NCBI GenBank assembly: GCA_018648265.1
Contig: JABGRN010000033.1
Location: 1 to 50,079, forward strand
DNA: 50,079 nucleotides
Direction: 5' to 3'
Source: Prolixibacteraceae bacterium
GTDB taxonomy: Bacteria; Bacteroidota; Bacteroidia; Bacteroidales; Prolixibacteraceae
The notes below the pieces were generated by a model, which was not told the origin of the DNA, searched no databases, and saw only the letters and a program-made list of their open reading frames with translations. Numbering within the stretch: the stretch's first letter is position 1; each line of letters starts with the position of its first letter. Below are positions 24,497-34,302 of the stretch, in pieces. The position numbers and the translations under genes are program-made.

Positions 24497-25510
24497 TTAT
24501 TGAAGTAATTTTTTCCATTCAGTTTTTACTTTTTCCCAGTCCATTTCTTCTATTTTTTTTCTCGCATTTAAGGTAATTTCCTTACTTAAATTATTATCAG
24601 AAATCAACAGCTTTATCTTTTCGACCATAGCACCAGCATTATCCGGTTCAACCAGAAATCCATCTTGAGAATTATTTATTAAATAAGGGAGGCCACCAAC
24701 ATTTGTTGAAACTACAGGTAATCCTAATGCCATTGCTTCGATAATACTTACCGGTGTGTTATCTACATTAGTTGTATTTATAAATATATCGTATTTTGTC
24801 GACAGGTTTATCCATTCTTGTTTCGACAGAATTCCGGTAATTTTGATTCTATTAATTACGCGCTTTTCAGTTGCATATTCAATAAAATTATCCATGCTCC
24901 CATCTTTATCAGGCCCAACCATACATAATTCGGCATTTACAAAATATTTTAAAAGACCAGTCAGTACATTAACAGCCATTTTAGGATTATATTGACTTTG
25001 AAATGAACGAACCCACAGTATCCTGGGTTTTAGTATTATTCTATGGTAAAAAGGATATTTACTAATATCAATGTTATTATGAATAACAATTGTTTTAAAC
25101 CCGGCTTCGTTAAAAACCTTTTTTAAATAACCAGAGACGGCCACATTTGCCTTTGAATAATTAAATAATATTTTGCAAGCCCATTTAGACTTTTTTAATC
25201 TTGCTGACATGTTGCCTCCATGGAGAATTGGGATATAACTGATGGCAAAAAGTCTTGCAAATAATCCGGAGAGCCAGGCAAACCAAAAAGCCCTTGTACT
25301 ATATGTGTCTATTAATAAATAATCAACCTTTTTACGATATTTAATAATCGCAGATAACATTTCCCAAAGTCGTAATATCGGATTAAGCTCTTCGCCTGCG
25401 TAAAATATTTTATAACCTATTGTTTGAAGTTGGGGGCCCAGAGTTTCAATTACCCCTTTTGTAAAACCACGATGGCTGAGTTTGTTGCCAATATATAAAA
25501 TCGAAATCAT
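24497..25510 (-). CDS. GT4 family glycosyltransferase
   Basis: A 337-residue GT-B transferase. The C-terminal donor domain holds PRILWVRSFQSQYNPKMAVNVL, then IFINTTNVDNTPVSIIEAMALGLPVVSTNVGG (E-x7-E-type region with the conserved EAMALGLPVV), typical of GT4. The N-terminal acceptor domain is shorter than average. Its start and the upstream gene's stop share ATGA, so the two are coupled. It adds one sugar to the lipid-linked unit; which one is unknown. Confidence 0.9.
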   Translation of the reverse strand: MISILYIGNKLSHRGFTKGVIETLGPQLQTIGYKIFYAGEELNPILRLWEMLSAIIKYRKKVDYLLIDTYSTRAFWFAWLSGLFARLFAISYIPILHGGNMSARLKKSKWACKILFNYSKANVAVSGYLKKVFNEAGFKTIVIHNNIDISKYPFYHRIILKPRILWVRSFQSQYNPKMAVNVLTGLLKYFVNAELCMVGPDKDGSMDNFIEYATEKRVINRIKITGILSKQEWINLSTKYDIFINTTNVDNTPVSIIEAMALGLPVVSTNVGGLPYLINNSQDGFLVEPDNAGAMVEKIKLLISDNNLSKEITLNARKKIEEMDWEKVKTEWKKLLQ

Positions 25511-26874
25511 TTGTTTTCTTTTATTTGGGGTTTTACAATTAGCAATGATAATCCAATGAGTATTGGGCTGATATATGTACGCGTGGCGGCATGGGATGTT
25601 GTAAAAATTGCAATTAGGAACAACGCTAACATTATGTTTCCCATGTAAACTTTATATCGCCGTTTGTATATTTTTAATAAAATGAATGACAAAATAAGGA
25701 ATGATATTAAGCCTGCTAAACCATGTTCCGACATTAAACGGCTGAATTCGACATGAGGCAATTGCCCCTTGGTAGTATTACGGTGTTTACTTGATTGACC
25801 TACCCCAACCCCCCACAATGGATATTCTATAAAAATTTTAAAATCTTCTAAAACTATGTTCGACCTGTTGGAAGTAATTATATTTAAATTTTTTTCTCTT
25901 GTTCCACTTAGTGTCCCGGTTGTTTCGCCCGAATATCGTTGCAAAAGCATACCATTTGTAATTCGGTTTGCTAATTGAAAAGAACCGTATAAAAGCAAAA
26001 TTACCGGTATTAAATAAATCAATATTTTTTTTTGGTTGATATTGTGACCTGCTTGATTTGAAATATTTCTGTTTAAATATAAAACCACTGTTATACCCAT
26101 AAGTCCTCCCAATATTCCTCCCCGCGAAAAAGAAAGTAATCCCTGAAATGTAAATATTAGAAGTAAAAAGATGTCCATCCATCGCTTTTGGCTAAAATCC
26201 CATCTGAACATAATAAATAGAAAAAGCAAAAATAGAATTGTTCCAAAAGCGGTAGCAACCTGGTTTGAACCAAAACCACCTGTCGTTGCAAACGAGGCAT
26301 TCAGCGAATATTCAATCTCTTCGTATTTTGGGGTTTTAATAATTGAAAATGCTAAAGCAGAAATTATAGGGTAAATTACCAAACGGAGGAATGCTATAAA
26401 CTCCTTTTGTTGAATAACTTGATCTTTGAAATAAATGATTGCCAAAGCAATATTAAGGGTTCCAAGAACATTAAAAATAAAACCTTTGAGTGGGGTGCCG
26501 GCAAGGTAACCCGTTACTATTCCAGGTATTAAAAGTATTAGAATAAACCATCCGGTTTTCCCTTTTTTATAGCCGGCAAAAATTCCTGTTATCAATAAAA
26601 TAAACATGAGGTACTTTCCCAATTCATAAGGGATATATGGGGAAGTCTTTGACATTCGGGCAAGAATTTCGAAGGACGTGAGATAAAAGATTAAATAGCT
26701 AATCTTGATGAAAAAAGACTCCTTTTTTGAAAAAAGTTTTACTCCCGAAAGAAATAAAATGAAATAAAACCAGGCAATTAACGCATACGGAGAAAGTGTT
26801 GATACTATTCCAAGAGTGGCATGAAAAAAAATCCAAAAATTGGGATTTTTCCCAGAAGCGATTTTTTTAATCAT
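25507..26874 (-). CDS. O-antigen polymerase/ligase family membrane protein (Wzy-like)
   Basis: A 455-residue protein with about twelve hydrophobic segments and a large periplasmic loop. The loop-end region EYPLWGVGVGQSSKHRNTT, then PHVEFSRLMSEHGLAGLISF, is the Wzy_C-type motif with its conserved His and Glu. In the Wzx/Wzy route the protein polymerises lipid-linked units on the periplasmic face; WaaL ligases have the same domain, so ligase activity is an alternative. Because a Wzx flippase, Wza and Wzc are all in the locus, polymerase is favoured. Stop overlaps the next GT4 start by four bases. Confidence 0.85.
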   Translation of the reverse strand: MIKKIASGKNPNFWIFFHATLGIVSTLSPYALIAWFYFILFLSGVKLFSKKESFFIKISYLIFYLTSFEILARMSKTSPYIPYELGKYLMFILLITGIFAGYKKGKTGWFILILLIPGIVTGYLAGTPLKGFIFNVLGTLNIALAIIYFKDQVIQQKEFIAFLRLVIYPIISALAFSIIKTPKYEEIEYSLNASFATTGGFGSNQVATAFGTILFLLFLFIMFRWDFSQKRWMDIFLLLIFTFQGLLSFSRGGILGGLMGITVVLYLNRNISNQAGHNINQKKILIYLIPVILLLYGSFQLANRITNGMLLQRYSGETTGTLSGTREKNLNIITSNRSNIVLEDFKIFIEYPLWGVGVGQSSKHRNTTKGQLPHVEFSRLMSEHGLAGLISFLILSFILLKIYKRRYKVYMGNIMLALFLIAIFTTSHAATRTYISPILIGLSLLIVKPQIKENK

Positions 26875-27949
26875 TCCTATACATTTTTTTGAGCAAACCG
26901 TTGTATTGGCTTAAAAATTGCTTCGCCCCATATTTTTCAATGACAAATTTTTTAAATTCATCCCCCATTTTGCTTCTTCGTTTTTTGTTGTTTATTAAAA
27001 TAATAAGTGCTTTTGCCAGTTCAACAGGATTAAATGGGGGCACAACTAATCCAAATTTGCCATCCCCGGTTACTTCGTGGCATTGGCCAACATCGGTAAC
27101 TACAACCGGTAACCCGACCAATCCATATTCCAAAAGGCTTACCGGTAAACCTTCCGATACAGAACTTAAAACCCCGATATCAGCAGCAGCCAATAATGCA
27201 GCTGTATCTTCAACCGGTCCTTTTATTTGAATGGTTTCCTTCAATCCCAGCGTTTTAATAAGTTTTATAAGGTCCAAATAATACGCGTCATGCCGAAAAA
27301 GCCCGGCAAAAATAAACTTTAAATTATGTTCAGGGAGTTCTTTTATTATGATATGAATAGCTTTTACTAATGTTTGATGATCTTTTTGCTGCCTAAGGTT
27401 GGCAAGGCAAACAATCTTGGTTATACCCGGCTTTGTATTTCGTGGCAACTCTCTGATTAGAGGAAAATTATTAATAAATAAAATATTTTTGGGAATTACC
27501 CGCATATTTTGGACTGCCCATTCCTTTAACTTATCATTAACTGAAATAATTCCACTAATTAAGGGTGATATAAATTTATAATATTTATTAACACTATTTC
27601 CTGATATTCTTGCTCCCAAATGGTCGTGCCAAATTACCTTGATTTTGGGCATAATAATTTTTATCAGTATTGCCCAGAAAACTGAACTTGAATGAGCATG
27701 AATTATCTGGATTCTATTTTTTCGTATTATTTGCAGAAGCCGGAACAAAGCATTAAAATCGATAGTGCTTTTTTTATTAAGTGTTACCAGTTTAATACCC
27801 GGTTCGACAAATTTCTCTAATTTCCCTTTACTTCGGCTGGCACATAAAACAACTGAATGACCTGATTTAGCAAGTACATTACTAATACTAACCGCCATTC
27901 TTTCTGCACCACCAAATTGCAGACTATCAATTATTTGTAAAATATTCAT
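26867..27949 (-). CDS. GT4 family glycosyltransferase
   Basis: A 360-residue GT-B transferase. It starts with MNILQIIDSLQFGGAERMAVSI, the GGAE loop common in GT4, then LLQIIRKNRIQIIHAHSS, and in the donor domain KIVCLANLRQQKDHQTLV and IGVLSSVSEGLPVSLLEYGLVGLPVVVTDVG. It overlaps the polymerase gene by eight bases. It is the first gene of the tightly packed minus-strand block 27949-22457, preceded by a 440-base gap that holds a small inverted repeat. Confidence 0.92.
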   Translation of the reverse strand: MNILQIIDSLQFGGAERMAVSISNVLAKSGHSVVLCASRSKGKLEKFVEPGIKLVTLNKKSTIDFNALFRLLQIIRKNRIQIIHAHSSSVFWAILIKIIMPKIKVIWHDHLGARISGNSVNKYYKFISPLISGIISVNDKLKEWAVQNMRVIPKNILFINNFPLIRELPRNTKPGITKIVCLANLRQQKDHQTLVKAIHIIIKELPEHNLKFIFAGLFRHDAYYLDLIKLIKTLGLKETIQIKGPVEDTAALLAAADIGVLSSVSEGLPVSLLEYGLVGLPVVVTDVGQCHEVTGDGKFGLVVPPFNPVELAKALIILINNKKRRSKMGDEFKKFVIEKYGAKQFLSQYNGLLKKMYRND

Positions 27950-28387
27950 AAAAAAGATATTTAACTAATAATTAAACTATTTACTCTCTCCATAAAGACA
28001 ACAATTATTGTATGAAGTACCAATTATAAAACACGGTAATAAACCTGTCCGGCAACTGACAGAAAAAAATATAGATATCAATGTTCGAATGTCCTAAATC
28101 GTTTTGAATATTGAGATTTTAGGCTATGTAATTTATTCGTATTTAAGTGCTTCTAATTTGAGACACTTTTAAAAAATTATTAATTTATTTAATTATACGT
28201 CTCTACCCTTTTATTTTGTTGAATTTTGCTTAAATACCTGTTGCTAATCGCGTCAAATCTGCTTCCCGATTACTTACGGGACAAGTCATTTAAGCAAAAA
28301 TTACATTATTATAACACTAAGAAAATATATTAAACAATGAATAAGTTTTTAATAATTTATTTTGAATTCAAACTATGAAGACTAACT
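27950..28387. other. Intergenic region with inverted repeat
   Basis: About 440 AT-rich bases splitting the glycosyltransferase block. An inverted repeat sits at 28222-28302; otherwise no gene or promoter consensus was recognised. Confidence 0.5.
28222..28302. repeat. Short inverted repeat, about 80 bp
   Basis: TTTTGCTTAAAT (28224-28235) is the perfect complement of ATTTAAGCAAAA (28288-28299). Inside, TCCCG and CGGGA can pair around ATTACTTA. This is a non-coding hairpin, possibly a terminator for the upstream block or a small interspersed repeat. Confidence 0.65.
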
Positions 28388-29500
28388 CTATCTGGTTAAA
28401 TGTTCAATATGTTCAATCATTTTATCATAATAAGAATCCATTGTAAAATATTTCTTATATGTTTTGCGACAATTAATCTTTAAGGTATTTATTGTTTCAA
28501 AATCTTTTGTAGCTCTTTCCAGAACATTTAAAATTCCATCTTTCGTAGGTTCAAAAATAAAACTATCGTAAGAATCGGTTAAAAAAAAGGCTAATCCTGT
28601 TTGGTTCGACAAAAGTAGTGGGGTGCCATTCATTAGGCTTTCCAATCCAACTGTTGGCAAATTATCATGCAATGATGGGATTATCATGAAATCGGAACTT
28701 TGAATAAACTTATCAATTTCTGTATATGGAAGGAAACCTAAATATTCAATAAATTGGTATTTATTTGTAATTTCTTTAATTTTTTTTGACTCCGAACCTG
28801 CGCCAGCTATTCTTAGTTTTAATGGAATTGTTGGATTTTTCATTTTAAATTCAATAAATGCAAATACTAGAAATTCAACATTTTTTGATTTATCTATTCT
28901 ACCAAGATATGAGATAGTATAATTAGATTTTGATTTGTCCGCAACTTCATTTATTTTTCTATCTAACATAGGATTGACAATAACAACCCCTTTTTTTGTG
29001 AAATAGGTTTTGTGCAAATCTATTTTGGCTAAGGGCGAAGGACAAATAATACTGTCGCAAAATATTTCATAAAAAATTTTTTTGCGGATAAAACGAAATT
29101 GTTGAATTATACTTTTAGAGTTATTGTCTGTGTTAATTTGCGATGATAATGTATGATAATAAACAATTGTAGTATTTTTAAAGAGAGATAATATTTTTGA
29201 AACCGCACCTGTTATGTTACTCCCAACAAAATGACCAATTGTTATGCTAGGTTTGAATTTTAGATAAAGCTTTAAATACCATAAAAACGATTTGAAATTG
29301 GTAGGTCTTTTTTCCGAGGGCCATGAGTAAACAAGGATTTCTCCTTGATTGACTGGAATTTTTAAAGGTTTTTCAAACCTTGGTCTGTGAGAGATAAACA
29401 AGACTCTGTTTCCAAGTGATGCCAATTTATAAGAAAGATTATAACTCATCGCAGCAAAGGAATTCTCGGTAAAATTATGAGCAATACAAATACATTTCAT
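28388..29500 (-). CDS. GT4 family glycosyltransferase
   Basis: A 370-residue GT-B protein. It has SNITGAVSKILSLF and VYYHTLSS in the N-terminal domain, then TISYLGRIDKSKNVEFLVFAF, a typical GT4 linker, and MIIPSLHDNLPTVGLESLMNGTPLLLSNQTG, with the Glu of the ExnE-type donor site. Eight bases separate it from the upstream GT4 gene. The donor sugar is unknown. Confidence 0.9.
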   Translation of the reverse strand: MKCICIAHNFTENSFAAMSYNLSYKLASLGNRVLFISHRPRFEKPLKIPVNQGEILVYSWPSEKRPTNFKSFLWYLKLYLKFKPSITIGHFVGSNITGAVSKILSLFKNTTIVYYHTLSSQINTDNNSKSIIQQFRFIRKKIFYEIFCDSIICPSPLAKIDLHKTYFTKKGVVIVNPMLDRKINEVADKSKSNYTISYLGRIDKSKNVEFLVFAFIEFKMKNPTIPLKLRIAGAGSESKKIKEITNKYQFIEYLGFLPYTEIDKFIQSSDFMIIPSLHDNLPTVGLESLMNGTPLLLSNQTGLAFFLTDSYDSFIFEPTKDGILNVLERATKDFETINTLKINCRKTYKKYFTMDSYYDKMIEHIEHLTR

Positions 29501-29508
29501 GGTTCAAA

Positions 29509-30630
29509 TTATCGATTTAATAATTTACTAATTTGAAATTCAAACTTCTCTAAAGTATATTCTCGTGCCCAAATTACAGCCTTTTTTTGCATAATGGCAA
29601 TATTCTCAGGAACTTGGTTCTGCTTAATAATAATATCAGAAATTTCTTCTGGATTGTTTTGCACCAGAAACCCCCTTTTTCCATTATCAAGCATTTGAGG
29701 CACGCAACTTACAGGTGTGGTTATGGGGATACATCCCCACCACATTGCTTCTGCAACGGCTTTTGGCCAACCTTCCGATTTTGAAATAAAAACCAGAAAG
29801 TGAGCTTGCTTCAGAACGTCTTTTACCTTTTCAGCCGAAACGTTTCCCAGAAATTCAACATTCTTTTCTAGCCCCCATTCGTTGGTTTTCGAAATAAGTT
29901 GCTCTATTTCAGGACCATCTCCGCAAAAGGTCAGTATTGTATTAATTCCCTTTTCTTTCAAAATTTTCAACACAAGCAAACTGGTAATAGGGCTTTTATT
30001 AGGCGTGAGTGTCCCAATAAATGCTAATTTGACCTTTACATTAATATCGGTTTTTTTAATTTCAATTCTATCTTCTTCTGAATAGGAAGCCGTAAAAAAA
30101 GGTTTTATATTTTTGGTTTTATCAGGCCAATCACCATAAACAAGAACCGTCATATTTCGGGTAAGGAAGGTATTGCGCAAAATAAGTTGTTGCAAACGGT
30201 AACTCCAGGGTTGATTACTTTTCCAATCCCAGTTGCCGGCGTATTTGGCGGTTTTTTTCTTTTTGGGATAAAATATTTGTGCCACGCTCCCAATTAATCC
30301 TACATTTCCAGGACAACGAAGATGGATATGATCCGCTTTTTTCATTGCAGCGATACATACAAAAAAGATTTTAACAATTGCACTAAACGATGCAAAAATT
30401 GCTAACGTACTTTTTAAATTAAAATCAGGGATTGGAATAAATTGGATTTCATTTTTTTTATAATATATACTATTGGCTTTAAGTGGCTTAATTTTAGACA
30501 AAGGTGCAATTATTGTTAGTTTATCGATATGTTTAAGCCAAAGGTTCATTTCCCGTACATAAGGTCCATAGGCATAATATTTTCCCATATGAATTTTATG
30601 GTCTGCATTGGTAATTAAACAAAAGTTCAT
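29509..30630 (-). CDS. GT4 family glycosyltransferase
   Basis: A 373-residue GT-B transferase. The N-terminal domain has an acceptor-side AKYAGNWDWKSNQPWSY stretch. The donor domain shows KLAFIGTLTPNKSPITSLLVLKIL and FLVFISKSEGWPKAVAEAMWWGCIPITTPVSCVP. It is co-oriented with a GT2 gene 20 bases upstream and a GT4 gene 8 bases downstream. The donor sugar is unknown. Confidence 0.9.
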   Translation of the reverse strand: MNFCLITNADHKIHMGKYYAYGPYVREMNLWLKHIDKLTIIAPLSKIKPLKANSIYYKKNEIQFIPIPDFNLKSTLAIFASFSAIVKIFFVCIAAMKKADHIHLRCPGNVGLIGSVAQIFYPKKKKTAKYAGNWDWKSNQPWSYRLQQLILRNTFLTRNMTVLVYGDWPDKTKNIKPFFTASYSEEDRIEIKKTDINVKVKLAFIGTLTPNKSPITSLLVLKILKEKGINTILTFCGDGPEIEQLISKTNEWGLEKNVEFLGNVSAEKVKDVLKQAHFLVFISKSEGWPKAVAEAMWWGCIPITTPVSCVPQMLDNGKRGFLVQNNPEEISDIIIKQNQVPENIAIMQKKAVIWAREYTLEKFEFQISKLLNR

Positions 30631-30650
30631 ATTTAGTAGAAATAAATAAC

Positions 30651-31598
30651 TTAATTTATATTTTTTAGCTTGTAATTGTATATTGTTTTAATAAATATTT
30701 TTAATCTCCCTTTTGACATTTCCCTCGTTTTATTATTAAATAATTGAAATAAAATATCTAAAAATTCCCACATCCAAAATTTTAATTTGTGTATAGGTTT
30801 TTTACTCCCGAATAAATTCCAATTTCTATGGGCATTGTAAAAAGCCTGGAATCCATAATGAGAATGCGCAGGCCTACCATGTTGTGATACATTATGGACT
30901 AACTTTGCATCATGGCATAAAACAAGTTTGTACCCTTCTTCTTTAAGCCTCAAACAAATGTCTTGATCGTCGTATAACACGTAGGTATCATATTGTTCAA
31001 AAAATTTATCAAATTTAAATTGCTTTAATATTTTTGTTCTGAAAGCCATATTGTGGCCTATTAATAAATCAACATTTTCAGTACCCGATTTAAGATTGTT
31101 GAAATGAGGGGTTCCATGCCCCCAGGGTAAATATTTTGCAGGACCAATATCAGGGAGGAGTCCGATTAACCTGTAAATTTTTTTTCTTTTTCCTAATTTT
31201 CGTTTTCCCGAAGCAGGAATTTCTCTCATGTCAAACCCGTTTAGACCTGCAATTTGTATTTTAGTGTCTGCGGTAAACACCTTTATTACTTCTGCTAAAT
31301 AATCAGGAAACAGTTCCACATCATCATCTAAAAAAATGGAAACATCGCCAGTAGTATTTTCTACTGCTATATTTCGTTGACGTGTCATTCCATGGGTAGT
31401 TTTGTGATAAATTACCGTAAATAACGATTTTTTCCTATTTCTGATATATTCGTTTATTGATTTTTTAACATTATCTCCCGGTGTGCCATCAAAAATTTGT
31501 ACCTGAAAATTATGGAATGACTGCTTTTCGAGATTCTTTAACAAAACTAACAGATCTTCTTCCCTCTTATAAGTGGTAATTAGGATGTCAACAAACAT
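30651..31598 (-). CDS. GT2 family glycosyltransferase
   Basis: A 315-residue GT-A transferase. The start MFVDILITTYKREEDLLVLL, the GMTRQRNIAVENTTGDVSIFLDDDVELF block (DDD metal site about 92-94) and YDDQDICLRLKEEGYKLV (possible ED-type catalytic region) fit GT2 rhamnosyl- or other sugar-transferases. The C-terminal 50 residues are basic and helical. The sugar is unknown. Confidence 0.9.
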   Translation of the reverse strand: MFVDILITTYKREEDLLVLLKNLEKQSFHNFQVQIFDGTPGDNVKKSINEYIRNRKKSLFTVIYHKTTHGMTRQRNIAVENTTGDVSIFLDDDVELFPDYLAEVIKVFTADTKIQIAGLNGFDMREIPASGKRKLGKRKKIYRLIGLLPDIGPAKYLPWGHGTPHFNNLKSGTENVDLLIGHNMAFRTKILKQFKFDKFFEQYDTYVLYDDQDICLRLKEEGYKLVLCHDAKLVHNVSQHGRPAHSHYGFQAFYNAHRNWNLFGSKKPIHKLKFWMWEFLDILFQLFNNKTREMSKGRLKIFIKTIYNYKLKNIN

Positions 31599-31933
31599 AT
31601 TGGTTTATTTAAATAATTGGTTTTATAACCGCTAATATTTAACGTTATCGATAATTTATTGAATATTTTTTATTTGAGGTTTGAATAAAATAAATAATAG
31701 AAGCCTCAATTGAAAAGCATCTAAATATAATTAATCAGAATGGCCGAAAACCCAAAATTCGAAACTACGTCGAATACTGGAATTTGGCTATTTTTCTGTT
31801 AGTAGCCGGTCAGGTTTTATAAATTGTGTTTTGTTAATTGGTGCTTGTTTCGGTGCTTTTTTCAAAAATTATCGATTTTACAGACAGACCTAAATTGTAA
31901 GTTTAACTTATTTTTATAAACTTAGAAACATTC
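31599..31933. other. Intergenic region without recognised features
   Basis: About 335 AT-rich bases between the GT2 and FkbM genes. I find no gene, repeat or promoter consensus. Confidence 0.4.
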
Positions 31934-32686
31934 TTATTCAATAAAACAAATAAGGTTTTCACCTCTTATTATCATTGAAAATTTATACTTTGAAAGTGCT
32001 TTAAAAAAGGAACGCGAAGCCCCTTTTCTGATCCTATCGTGAAGTTCGACAATAATAATTTTTGTTTTAGGTAACCAGTTTTCAAAATTACTTTCAAATA
32101 ATTCTTTTTCAGAACCTTCGATATCAATTTTCAGAATATCTATTTGTTGCAGATTATATTGTTTTATTATTTCATCGATTGAAATGGCAGGAATAGTATT
32201 TTTGTTTATATCACCTGTTTCCTCAACAATAAAACCCCAATTATCTGATCCAACATTTGTAATCATTAAGTTTGCTGGTTTGTACCAGATTCCTGAATTT
32301 ATACAATGAATGTTATTGTAATTTTTAATATTATCGTTTAATATTTTATAATTAGATTTTTCGGGTTCTATCGAAATGATTTTTGCATCGGGGAATTTAT
32401 TCTTAAAATATGCTGAAGCCAGGCCAATGTTCGCACCACAATCTACTATAACCTCTGGCACAAAATTAATATCAATCCGATATTCCTCATGTAAAAAGAT
32501 TTGATCGAATGTTTGGATGTCGGAAGAATTATTTCTTAAATGTATTGGTTGAATATATTTTGGATGAAAAAATGTAACAATTTTATTTCCATAAAGTAAA
32601 GTTTTTAAAAAGAAGATAATCCCCCTGAAACCAAATTTTGCAAAATACCTTATAAAACGGATTGTATTTTTTTTTGTATTTTTCAA
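31934..32686 (-). CDS. FkbM family methyltransferase
   Basis: A 250-residue SAM-dependent methyltransferase. SAM binding is shown by VIVDCGANIGLASAYF and DAKIISIEPEKSNYKIL; the FkbM domain also has ILKIDIEGSEKELFES and KTKIIIVELHDR. In polysaccharide loci FkbM enzymes O-methylate a sugar. The reading frame has no ATG upstream: a stop lies eight codons before the TTG at 32684-32686, which is the best start. Either this uses a TTG start or the 5' end has been damaged. Upstream is a patch of palindromic repeats. Confidence 0.82.
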   Translation of the reverse strand: MKNTKKNTIRFIRYFAKFGFRGIIFFLKTLLYGNKIVTFFHPKYIQPIHLRNNSSDIQTFDQIFLHEEYRIDINFVPEVIVDCGANIGLASAYFKNKFPDAKIISIEPEKSNYKILNDNIKNYNNIHCINSGIWYKPANLMITNVGSDNWGFIVEETGDINKNTIPAISIDEIIKQYNLQQIDILKIDIEGSEKELFESNFENWLPKTKIIIVELHDRIRKGASRSFFKALSKYKFSMIIRGENLICFIE

Positions 32687-33041
32687 AAATTCTGTTTTTG
32701 TTTCATTTTATGATTTTATCTATTGAGCCTACCAAGAAATTTAAAATGTCCATCATTGCTTGAGTTCACCTATTTTTAATGGGCATAATAAGTTATTGAC
32801 AAATAGATGCTGAAACAAGTTCAGCATGACGACATTTATTAACTATGGTCAAAGTTTAGAACGTCACCCTGAACTCGTTTCAGGGTCATTTTTTGAATCT
32901 GTCATTAGTAGGCAAGAGGCAATCCTATATCGCTGTAAATGTGCTTGTTTAGATTGCTTCATTTCGTTCGCAATGACGAAATATCACTTTTTGGAAAGGC
33001 CTATCTAATTAAAACTTTTTATTTCCCTTTAAACAAGTATG
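32687..33041. other. Repeat-rich intergenic region
   Basis: About 355 bases between the FkbM gene and a GT4 gene. It contains the composite palindromic repeat at 32807-32975 and no supported gene; small open frames over it have no recognisable protein features. Confidence 0.6.
32807..32975. repeat. Composite palindromic repeat block
   Basis: Three palindromes lie in series: ATGCTGAA-ACAAG-TTCAGCAT (32807-32827), CCCTGAA-CTCGT-TTCAGGG (32867-32885), and ATTGC...GCAAT (about 32953-32973, with CATTTCGTTCGCAATGACG). They have the look of widespread bacterial palindromic intergenic repeats. Probably a mosaic relic. Confidence 0.65.
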
Positions 33042-34214
33042 TCAGTTTAAATGTTTTAGAAATGTTAGCAGCTCATTTCTGTAAACTGAATATTCAAAAT
33101 GCCAATCGAATAAGTTCTTTGCGTTTTTAGAAACAAATAAACGGTTCTGAGAATCGGAAAATACTTCAATTATTTTTTCAGCCAGCTTGTTGACATTTTC
33201 TGTTTCAACTAAAAAAGCATTTTTATTATCAGTAAGATAATTATTTGATTCGCCAATATTTGTTGTAATAACGGGAATTGAGTATGATAAATATTCTGCT
33301 AATTTTGATGCAAAACAATATTTATTTTGAATCGTATCCTTTTTGTTAATTATCGATAGAAAACTGTGCCGCATGTAAGTGTCTAATTCCTCGCTACTTA
33401 AAAACCCCGTAAAAATAATCTGGTTTTGAAGATTGTATTTTTTTATTAAATCTAAAATTTCGTTATAATGCACCGACTTTTTAGCCAATCCGGTAAAAAT
33501 GAATTTAACCTCTTTTTCAATTTCTCTGATTGCCAAACCAAAACCCTCGATCATTCCTAAAACCCCATCTTTGTTTTCAGAAAGTGAACCTGCATGAAAA
33601 AGGTAAGGGTAGGGGACGGGTGGTTTAGAATTTAGGATCCGTTCAACGGGTTTAGCAATTATTGGTATTTTTATAATAATACTTTCACTGGATTTGTACT
33701 TTATAATTATCTTTTTCAGTTCATCTGATATAACAATAAAACCATCGTAAACGGGAAAACTCAATTTAAAAATTAGCATCCGTTTTATCCTGGTAATAAT
33801 AGTATTCTTCCTTTGTACTAATGGATATTCATTAATTTCGAGAACAACCCTGGCTTCCGATATTTTTGTCAATAGGGGAATGAATAACCTAAAGTCGAAA
33901 GCAGGAAATAGTATAATTACATCGTTTTTATTAAACCGGAAACAGACAGTAACAAAAATAAAAATGTAAAAAAGGAATTTATCAATTTGTCTTTTCAAAA
34001 AATAGCGGCTTCTTTTACTTTTCTGGAAAGGATGAAAATATTTAATTCCATCAATAAAAATGGGACCTTCATTGTTTTTATTTTCAGTAGGTTTCGAAAT
34101 CAGTACATTTACATCAATCCCTTTATCAATTAAAGATTTACATAGTAAATGGATTCTTCCACCGCTTTTTGTGTCATAAGGAATTTTTAAGGGGGCAATT
34201 ACAGTCACTCTCAT
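33042..34214 (-). CDS. GT4 family glycosyltransferase
   Basis: A 390-residue GT-B transferase. The N-terminal part has YDTKSGGRIHLLCKSLIDKG, a glycine loop of the GT4 acceptor domain, and the C-terminal part has YLFHAGSLSENKDGVLGMIEGF, IFTGFLSSEELDTYM and FASKLAEYLSYSIPVITTNIGE. It sits alone between a repeat-rich gap and an AT-rich membrane gene. Very high Lys, Ile and Asn content matches its AT-rich DNA. Confidence 0.88.
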   Translation of the reverse strand: MRVTVIAPLKIPYDTKSGGRIHLLCKSLIDKGIDVNVLISKPTENKNNEGPIFIDGIKYFHPFQKSKRSRYFLKRQIDKFLFYIFIFVTVCFRFNKNDVIILFPAFDFRLFIPLLTKISEARVVLEINEYPLVQRKNTIITRIKRMLIFKLSFPVYDGFIVISDELKKIIIKYKSSESIIIKIPIIAKPVERILNSKPPVPYPYLFHAGSLSENKDGVLGMIEGFGLAIREIEKEVKFIFTGLAKKSVHYNEILDLIKKYNLQNQIIFTGFLSSEELDTYMRHSFLSIINKKDTIQNKYCFASKLAEYLSYSIPVITTNIGESNNYLTDNKNAFLVETENVNKLAEKIIEVFSDSQNRLFVSKNAKNLFDWHFEYSVYRNELLTFLKHLN

Positions 34215-34302
34215 GGGTTATATTTTGATACACAAATTATTAGGCGCTTCTTAGTTGAATAGTTCCTCGTGGTTCGCAACGAGGATAGCCAACTTTAATA
34301 TT

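Noticed and set aside
32826-33130. Two small frames across the repeat-rich gap.
   Set aside because: They translate palindromic repeats and run into the neighbouring transferase gene.
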